A stretch of DNA of 64,000 nucleotides, taken from assembly GCA_903813345.2 (NCBI GenBank), contig CAIIXF020000004.1:16229513-16293512 (forward strand), read 5' to 3'. The stretch's first letter is position 1. Every line of letters starts with the position of its first letter. This document shows positions 55,754 to 64,000 of this stretch, in pieces. The stretch comes from Owenia fusiformis. Its lineage: Eukaryota > Annelida > Polychaeta > Sabellida > Oweniidae. The notes below the pieces were generated by a model. It ran no database searches. It worked only from the letters and a program-made list of their open reading frames with translations, and was not told where the DNA came from. The position numbers and the translations under genes were made by a program.

Positions 55754-58554
55754 TTTCGAATAATAGTGAACCTCGATTCTCTGAATTAGTGATAAAAATG
55801 GGGGTCAAAGGTCCCAAAGATCGTGGGGTTGCGAGAAAGGAAACGCAGCTTATTTTTCGTAAAATATATGTGGCCTTGTATAAGTATATATATTCCCCTT
55901 AAATTGTCCCTTCTTAAAACATTTATGTAGGCCTCTGGTAAAAACTAGGGTTAGATAGAACAGCCCTTTTTGTTCCATTTGGGGTTCTTATTGCCCCATT
56001 ACCATATTAAACCAACTTATAGTAAGAAGTATAATTGTGTGTCAGTCGAGGATCCATTTGGAAATAGCATTAGCAATAGAAATGTCAAGAATCGTATGAG
56101 CTTAATAATGATAAACTATACGGGAGATTTAGAAATATATATAGCTGGGGGATCGTCCGTAATTAAATCTAGCGGCCCCAACTAAACCGCCCCCATCCCC
56201 CCCCCCATGCTTGAAGACTCCACCCTTCAAGTCTCAACTGGGAAGTTATTTCTAGTAGTTTCATCACTCTGTTGTTTGGGTATTGAATCAACTCAGATGT
56301 CAAACAAGTAACATCAACATGAGGCATAATGCCTGCCATTCACATGCAAAATGTTACTACCTGCCATTTGTTACAGACGCCGACAGCCGAACACCATCCA
56401 CAAAACAGTTGAAGACTATAACAATATGCCACCACTTATAGTGACACAAAAATCAAACCTATATCATTAGAGCCTTGAGAAATTGAAGGCTAGTACATCG
56501 TACCCTGTCAGACAGGCCAGCATCTGTGAATCGCTGCTTCCTTGTTTCGTACTGTACACTGTAGATGAGGTTTTCCTGTGGCCAAATTTCAGTCGAAATC
56601 CTAAAAGATGCTTTGTATCATCTGATCGTAGGCTAATAGCAATCCTTATCTTCTTTATCGATGTTCTGATGTCCGAGAAGTAAATTCTTTCAGATTCTGT
56701 TTCGTTTCGATTCTCAGAAGTCCAGATTGAGTCATATTACTTGGGATTCCCAGGTTTCAGTATTGTTTTTTCGTGCAGTGTGTGTATACAATTTTTATTT
56801 CAAAACCCGGGAATGTCCATTTGTGAAATACAAACACTTTGTTTTTATTCATTGATTTCACATTTAAATAAAACCACAATTTAAGAATATCCATTAATAG
56901 CATTGGGTGAAGTAAAAAATAATATTGACTTCTTCGAATTACATCGAATTCTACGAAATGAGTCAATTATTAACCCAATTGATTAATATTAGTTTAAGTT
57001 GTTCAAAATGTCATTTGTTAAAGAGATATACTTGCATTATGACATTGAATTTTTGCTTTTTCTTCTTCCTGCTACAAGGATATTTATTTATTTATTTATT
57101 TAGATATACACTTTTTTAACAGTGGCACTCTTACATTAAGGTGCATCTAATCGAAAAATATCCACAATGGTGGATTTTTGGTTAAAACAGCACATTTTAT
57201 CAAACTAAAATGAGTCTTAAAAAGAATTAAAACATAGGTATGTTAATATTTACTTAAAATCTTATTTAGAAAGCTTTTTACTAAATTGTCGAATAAAATA
57301 CCATATTCGTGCCCCCAAAGATGCATGCCTCATCTCCCAGTAACCATTTCAATTTTGTGTCAGTTGGGGCGCAAAAGAATATCCTTGTTAAATGTATAGG
57401 GATTTTATCTATATGTTTACGTTTGTTTAAAAGTCCGTATAAATATATTAGGCCTTCTTTTAAGTGTGAGTGTTCATCATTTTGAAGAAATCGATAGAAA
57501 GTACATGTATTATCTGAGGCCCGGGTATACAGTCATCAATAAAAAATCAGTCTTATTCTTATTCAATGTAAGTATAGTAATATAGCCTAGTAAAAGATTA
57601 ATATACAGGTATACACCACGCATTACCAACTCAGTACACTAGGGGACTTTTTAAACATTTTTAACGTATTCCTTGACCTCAGTGTATTATATTAAGATAT
57701 AGGACCACCAATCCAATGTCTAATAGGCTATATTTCACCTGGTATTTATAAACGTAACGATTAAATGATTCATGCCACTTTGCTCTTATTATTGTGATTT
57801 ATACCAGTCTTTATATTACTTTATCTTATATAGCGTAATGGCATTGCCAGGCATGAGGCATTCGAGGCAACGCCTCACCAAACTTTACAGAGATATGATT
57901 TTACTAATACCCTTGTAGGCCTTTTCAACGAAAACTGAAATAAAAGTTCAAAAGTAGTAATATACTTCATTCAGCCCTAATTTTCCTCACCCTTTTCAAT
58001 TTGCCTCGTCTATTTTCATTTGCCTCACATACATTGTATTTCTATTTGCCTTATCTTTTAACCTGTCTACTACCGGACTGTACCCTTTATACGTACTTCG
58101 ACGCCCTTATTAAACCCATTGCGGTGTTCTTCTAGATTATACAATCGTTATATTTTAAAGTGTTTTGAAATGTTGCCAAACGTGTTTAGTACTATCAGTT
58201 GTCGCCACTTCTTCAATCAAAACAAGCCCATGGATAAACATGACACTGTTGTATTATCCCTGCCGAAATATACCATTCTTTAACTCAAAAATAGAGTGGA
58301 AAAGTCGGAATCAGCGAGGAATAAGTAAATAGACGTGTTATAAACTATAAATTGTGTAGAAATACCAAACCTTTTGGCAATATATTCATATTTAGACATG
58401 AAATGCAAATATAGAATTGAATGCCAATATCGTTTTTTCGTTTGTAAAACCATACTCTATCAGAATGATCAGTCTATTTATACAACAGAGGTCACGGCCG
58501 GCGAATGAAAATTCAATTTAGCGAGCTTTTATTCAAAACATTGCAGTTATTAAC
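55754..58554. other. Intergenic region between ZNFX1 and the dioxygenase gene
   Basis: The divergent promoters of ZNFX1 and the dioxygenase gene should lie here. I see a (TTTA)n run at 57076-57102 followed by sequence resembling a LINE 3' tail in minus orientation, and a GCCAGGCATGAGGCA repeat fragment near 57850-58070. No gene is supported. Confidence 0.4.
57076..57106. repeat. (TTTA)n microsatellite
   Basis: About six TTTA repeats. On the minus strand this reads (TAAA)n and may be the 3' tail of a degenerate retroelement. Confidence 0.7.
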
Positions 58555-61500
58555 ATGGATGTATCGACGTTATATGGTAAGTGAAAAAGTATATACACAG
58601 CTTCCTGTCCATGATGTCAATTATTAACATATAAACAGCGTTTTACGGGGACGTATTCTTACAAGAATGGAAAGTGCTGAAATCGTAATGATGATCCCTA
58701 GGGAATAATGGTGCCACTAATATTAATATATGGCATTGATAAACGTTGGCAAATGCTAACAACATCCTTCATTCAAAGGACTTCATTTATTACTCAATTC
58801 AAAAAGATGGCTTAACAATGACAGAGGGATATTTATAACATATTCTCCGGGGAACATTTCGGGGCGGATCTTCAAACTACGAAATACCAGTTTACCGGTG
58901 ATTACCTCATCAAAAAATGTGTTAAATGTTTACTTTTAGAATTCACAGATGCATTTGAGGTAACGAACAACGTAAAGCAAACATTCGACGAATATGGATA
59001 TGTAGTTATCAGGTAAATATACATGTAAGTCCAATTAATTTGTACTTCAGCAGCCAGGCCTAAACTCTGCCGATCAAAGGCAGGGGCGGATCTGGGAACC
59101 AAGAAGGGGGGGGGCCCAAATTTCAAGTCAGAGAAAAAAAGCTTGAAAAAATTTGGGCCCCTAAAAGAAAACCCAAAAGTGGGCCTAAATTTTGAAATTT
59201 TGAGGCCCATTTTCTTCAAAAGGCCTGAAATTAAAAAATAAGGCCTTAAAAGGCCCAGTTATGACCAAAAAGGCCCACTTTTTGGCGCCTAGGGGGGGCG
59301 GGCCCCCAGCCCCCCCCCCCCCCCCTAATCCGCCAGTGAAAGGGTTGAATTTATTAATTTGCTGAATTGGCGAAGTGACCTTAGTTCGCCGCCCCTGGGG
59401 CCCCTTTCAATTAAGAAACGAAGTCGAACGAATGCAAAGGTTAAGACCATCTTTAACATATGGGTTGAATAGTTACCAAAAAGTCGTCCATGCCAGCCAA
59501 TGGATGATCGAGTTTGAATGGCTGACAATCCTCCTCGGTCGAATTCGTTACCGTATTGCAGTCAAAAATAATGGAATACAATATATGTCTTCCTCACAGA
59601 AACCTACTTAATAAGGTGGAACTGGAAAAGCTCAAAGGAACATTGGAAGGCGACAATGCCAGAGCGAAATATGGTTTTGCAAGGGATGATGGGATGGGAA
59701 AGAAGGCGAAGTATCTGTGTTGGAATCACCCTGGTAATGACGTCACTGGTTTGCTTGCGAGAAGTGAAAAAGTAGCGGGAACATTTGAAAAGGTACTCAA
59801 ACTGATGTACATAAAGTCTGGCAGATCTATGACATATTTAATGAATTTTCTTAAATCGCTGAGCATTTACAAACGTGTTAAATGATCCAAAATTAAAGTT
59901 GACTATCGCCGTCAAACTTAATACGGGGAGGGGGTGTTTTAAATGTTGTTGGACGGTTAAAAAACTTGGAAACTAGGCCTAATTAATTAGATCTAATATA
60001 AGAAAGTTAGTTCTCATCATAATGATTCAGGTAAGATCGATCAGAGATTATATTTTTTATCTTTGGGTTGGTAGAGCAAGGCTTTATGGGCCATTTCATT
60101 TAGGGAAAATATATATTGGGTTGCCGTTTTATCACCATGCCCCCCCCCCCCCTCCTCCCCTTTTCAAAGTAGTCAGGTCTTTAATTGTCTATTTTATATC
60201 CTAGTTACTTGGAGGGGAGCTGTATCACTACCATACTAAACTAATCATGAAGGACGCTTTCGAGGGAGGAGCACACAATTGGCACCAGGATTATGGGTAA
60301 ATGTGTCCTTTGTTTAAGTAGATCTCGTGATGATAATTTTTGCTTGAATTTCATTATTTTAATTACCAATAATGAAAAAAAATTCACATTCAATTGTAGT
60401 TATTTATCATGAGTGAAATGAATAGCTAAAAACAAAAATATTTTGGTTAAATCTGATTTTTGTTAATTTGATCGTTTGTTTGGTGTACAGTAATTTCCAT
60501 GCCTGACAATACGTAAACCCGTAATTACCATTACGTTAAACAATGCCGGATACCCACTCTCCGGCGTAAGAGGAGGAAATACCCCTAATATCATAGATGA
60601 ACCATGAAAGTATACCCTGCGTGCAGAGTCTAGTTAAAGCTATCTTTTAAGAAGTGAAGTCAAACGAATGCAAAGGGTAAAGAAAGTAAACTTTTACATG
60701 GAGATAAATTTATCAATGAATACTGATGCAATCTCTTTTTTCTCTGGTGTAATCAAATTAAAATAATTGTAGATATTGGTACCATAACGGGTGTATAAAG
60801 CCGGATATGGGCTCAGTATTTATTGCAGTAGACAAGGCGGATCAAACAAATGGATGTTTAAAGGTATGTACATATTACAAAAGGAGGATTGGAAGCCGTT
60901 ATTATTCAAACTCGATACTTCGTTGCCCGGCGTAGAACAATTTGGTAACAAAATGTATTACTGAGGACTAGAACTGCCGAGGAAGATGGGAATACTAACA
61001 TTATATTCGTAATGACCATCTTTCAACGAAATACTTTGTCCAAACCTTATATATTTTTACTAATAATATAAACAATTGATCAAGGGCCCTGCTGCATGGC
61101 TATAATCGTTGTGATCATTGAAAGCATTTATCTTTAGATAGTTCCCAAGTCTCATAAACTCGGAAGAATTGATCATATCGCAGTTGGGGACGAAGTTGGG
61201 GCTGACCCAGAGCGCGTCTCTCAGATTCTACCTGTTCTTCCATTGGTTCATGCCGAACTCGAGGCTGGTGATGCTGTCTTTTTTCACTCAAATGTTCTAC
61301 ACAGGTATATAGATTATGATTTTTGGGGAAATTAACATTGTTCGATATTTTTGGATGTAGGATGAAAGTTTGCCTAGGGGTTAACGTTAGTTTGGAGTTT
61401 TTGAAGTGTCATTTGTGCAAAGGTAATTTCTAATACTATCAACACCGATTGGGGTAGTTTGAGTTTCGTTCAGTGTATCAGATTCGCATCTCCCACACAA

Positions 61501-62327
61501 TGCGCTACATGTATGCAAATTACCGAATATCTTAACACCCTTGATCTATGCATACTTGCAGAAGTGAGCAAAACTCTAGCCCAAATAGGAGATGGGCGTT
61601 CATAATAGCATACAACAGGGCAGATAATAATCCAGTCAAGGTTCACCATCATCCACAATATACACCCCTCAACAAGGTAATGTTGTATGATCCAATGTAC
61701 TTGTTTTCATAGAATTTACTTTTTTCACTGTTACATCCTGACCCATTTTGGTTAATCAAAATATGGTAAATTGGCTGATCCATGATGTCAAACTGATGTC
61801 ATAATTTTAATGTCACACAGCAATGTTTGTAAACTACATGTACAGTAGATTGCCCAACGTTTTTGAAATAAGTAATGGGTATACCCAGTGCGGGGGGGCG
61901 AAGTATAATGCATATTGCTCATAAGTCTTTGGTTAGAACAGAGACATATAAAACAGTTTTATATGTCTCTGGTTAGAAATGATGCATGTCGATTGAGCTG
62001 GTGGTTTCACGTCAAAAAGAAAATTATCTAGTTAAATATGAAAGGAATTTTACAATTTTCTTTTTGGAAATATTCAAGAAAGAAAGAGATAAAAAATTAA
62101 ATGACTCTAACCAATATTTTTCAATTGTACATATTGCTACAGTATTTAGTCTGACCAACACCATTTACATAGAAAATGGTCAACTTGAGATTTCCTACAT
62201 TGTCTAATTACAGGTGCCAAATTCAGCATTATTGAACTGCGACGAAGTGGCAAACGATGAAGGAAAAGATTTCTTCTTGGGGCAATCTAATGAAAACAAA
62301 TCTCTTAAGGAGAGGACTGTTGATTAG
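58555..62327 (+). CDS. Phytanoyl-CoA dioxygenase (PhyH) family protein, eight exons
   Basis: Exons are 58555-58576, 58940-59012, 59600-59792, 60205-60296, 60773-60863, 61138-61304, 61562-61676 and 62214-62327; 288 residues, all GT-AG, frame kept. It is an Fe(II)/2-oxoglutarate oxygenase. [10 protein letters not shown] opens the domain; the iron site is WHQDYGYW (H123, D125) plus H212 in [11 protein letters not shown]223 or R222 in NRRWAF matches the 2-oxoglutarate-binding arginine of human phytanoyl-CoA hydroxylase. [12 protein letters not shown] and [12 protein letters not shown]-type wording is standard for the family; here it reads [11 protein letters not shown]. No peroxisomal PTS1 is seen (end ERTVD), so a cytosolic location is possible. 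The substrate cannot be inferred. Confidence 0.9.
59081..59338. mobile_element. 258-bp GGCCC-rich MITE, TSD AAAGG
   Basis: The termini are CAGGGGCGGATCTGGG and ATCCGCCAGTG, flanked by AAAGG (59076-59080 and 59339-59343). Same family as 34774-35084 and 55445-55748. It lies in intron 2 of the dioxygenase gene and carries long G and C runs. Confidence 0.85.
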
Positions 62328-62486
62328 GGTAGAAAAATACGACTTTGCGACCAGTCTGTGTATGACGTCAGAACTGTGCGTTCGGTAAAGCCAAACATGC
62401 ATTAATGGCGCAAAATTCAACTTACTCCATGAAGCCCCAAACTTAAGCTTCATTTACTGTATTAAAAACACCTCTCTTATCCAAAT

Positions 62487-62492
62487 AATAAA
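62487..62492 (+). terminator. AATAAA polyadenylation signal of the dioxygenase gene
   Basis: AATAAA lies 160 bp after the TAG stop at 62325-62327, giving a likely 3' UTR of about 180 nt. Confidence 0.6.
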
Positions 62493-62802
62493 TAGATTGG
62501 AAGTTTAAAGAGGTAAAAAATGACATAGTACCAAAGAAATATATTGCATCAAAAGTTAGAGAAACAAAAAAGATATTGTGGTGTCAACCACACTATGGAT
62601 GATTCTATAGAGAGGTTTGAACATCTCACGATGTAGGGTGCTTAATATGCCCCACCTTAAATGTAACGGAACATCCTTTAGAAAAACACGTGAAGAATGG
62701 CTACATTAAAGATAATATCATTTATTGCAAGTTTGGTAAGCTAGCATGCATTTTTCTGTGTTTACATATGATATATATTGTGTGTATATATATAGAATAA
62801 GG

Positions 62803-63294
62803 CGCAGCCAGGCTCTTGGAATAGGTGAGGCAAATCTTATAATATAGGGGAGGCTAATTTAACATGAAATAGGATATATTGCTGCTATTCACGGGGTCTA
62901 TCCAGGCCCGCTGACATCTCGAGCAATAAGCTTATGTTAGAAGCAGGGCCTTGAGAGATATAATAAAATTGAAATATAAAATTTTGTATGAAACTAGTAA
63001 GTGCAACTCAAAACAACTTCATTTCATAGTACAATGGCTAATTCAATTCCAGGGCAACGACGTCCTTCAACTATAACTATATTTTATCATATCTCTCAAG
63101 GCCCCCCTTCTAACATGAGCTCATCGCTCACCATGTCAACGGGAACTTGCTCGTGATATACGGGGCCTGGATAGTCACAGTGTACTATTGGACACATAGG
63201 TCCAGGTGAAAATTGGTCTGAATGTTATATTACTATTCTGTGAAATTTAGGTGAGGCAATTGCCTCGCCTGCCTCATGCCTGGATACACCCATG
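62803..63294. mobile_element. Nested repeat elements with CCAGGC termini
   Basis: The outer ends resemble each other as inverted copies: CGCAGCCAGGC then GTGAGGCAA at the left, and TTGCCTCGCC then GCCTCATGCCTGG at the right. Inside (about 62898-63172) is a second inverted pair with tips CTATCCAGGCCC and GGGCCTGGATAG, its arms continuing through AGGGCCTTGAGAGATAT. No target duplications were confirmed. Confidence 0.55.
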
Positions 63295-63499
63295 CATATT
63301 ATATTTGAATACATGTGATACAAAGGTAAACAAATAATTACTACTTTCATTCATAAAATTGCACATATTCATTGTAAGATTTCCAAAAACCGCTTATCAA
63401 TAAAGAAAAATAGTATTTTCATAAAACTTTTGATGTTGATTGCATTCTTTCTCTCAAAAATAGAGACTCTGGAATGTGGCATACTCTACAGCAGTGGTC

Positions 63500-63558
63500 A
63501 GTTTTAACAGTACAATATAACCATACAATGACCATACAATATAACCATACAATGATGC
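63500..63558. repeat. Short tandem repeat of ATACAATATAACC type
   Basis: ACAATATAACCATACAATGA repeats two to three times, and related TACAATG phrases recur to about 63765. Confidence 0.6.
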
Positions 63559-63869
63559 TATTGCAACAGTAAAACCTGTTTAGTGTTCAAGGTGTTCACA
63601 GAGATGTGTTCTCATTTAGAAGTGTTCATTTTTAGTGAATAGAATATCCAAAGCATGGGACATAAATTATTCACATGTTAACATTCACGATCACAGGTTT
63701 TACTGTATTGGTTTACAGTACAATTTATAACAATACAATGAGAAGCTTTAAAACAGTACAATGATACTACCAATTTATTTGAATGTCACATATAAAAAAT
63801 AAAGTTCAACAATTAATATTGTTTTTATCAATTTTTTTTGCCTAGTCATTCAAAGGTTTACAGAATACT

Positions 63870-64000
63870 TCATGTATATTGCAAAGTTAGATAAACATGT
63901 ATCCCTTTATCCATGTTTTTGGGCCTTGTACATGTAAGTGAGTCGTTTAGAAAACATCATGTATAATGCAAAGTTAGATAAACATGTATCCCTTTATCCA
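63870..64000. repeat. 87-bp tandem repeat running off the window end
   Basis: GCAAAGTTAGATAAACATGT followed by ATCCCTTTATCCA occurs at 63881 and again at 63968, an 87-bp offset, and the second copy is cut by the window end. More units may follow. Confidence 0.7.

Overview
The window looks like nuclear DNA from an invertebrate animal, most likely a marine lophotrochozoan such as a bivalve or other mollusc. The reasons are AT-rich sequence, many short exons with GT-AG introns, TATA and AATAAA signals, dense MITE-type transposons, two non-LTR retrotransposons, and a secreted somatomedin-B protein of a kind I associate with molluscs. The species cannot be fixed from sequence alone.

Five protein-coding genes can be assembled exon by exon. 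(1) 5289-7611, plus strand: a two-exon gene for a 539-residue secreted or GPI-anchored somatomedin-B domain protein, with a TATA box. (2) 7890-28572, minus strand: a 13-exon SEC14-like gene (CRAL-TRIO plus GOLD domains, 386 residues), called copy B. (3) 31615-41834, minus strand: its tandem paralogue, copy A (383 residues), with the same 13 exons and identical intron phases. (4) 44603-55083, minus strand: a three-exon ZNFX1 gene (1907 residues) with an RGG-rich N-terminus, SF1 helicase core, NF-X1 zinc fingers and a C-terminal RZ-type zinc finger completed by a separate last exon. (5) 58555-62327, plus strand: an eight-exon phytanoyl-CoA dioxygenase family gene (288 residues). They share no obvious pathway; the SEC14-like pair is a local tandem duplication.

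Most of the rest is mobile DNA. Intron 5 of copy B has grown to about 11 kb. It holds a 410-bp MITE, a 4-kb compound foldback element, a nearly full-length non-LTR retrotransposon (two ORFs, the second broken) and a DNA element. An older LINE remnant between the two SEC14-like genes is split by a 999-bp near-perfect palindrome. ZNFX1 intron 1 holds a resolved nest of transposons. Many elements have clear target-site duplications. One set begins with CAC (mostly 5-bp duplications) and another begins with CAG (5-bp duplications).

The most unusual signals are: a 61-bp minisatellite in copy B whose every unit copies the 3' splice site of exon 8; a GC-AG intron in copy B where the paralogue has GT-AG; a decayed partial duplicate of exon 12; and the CAC-ended elements whose tips resemble Transib/RAG signal heptamers. 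Domain calls rest on motif recognition; no database search was possible.
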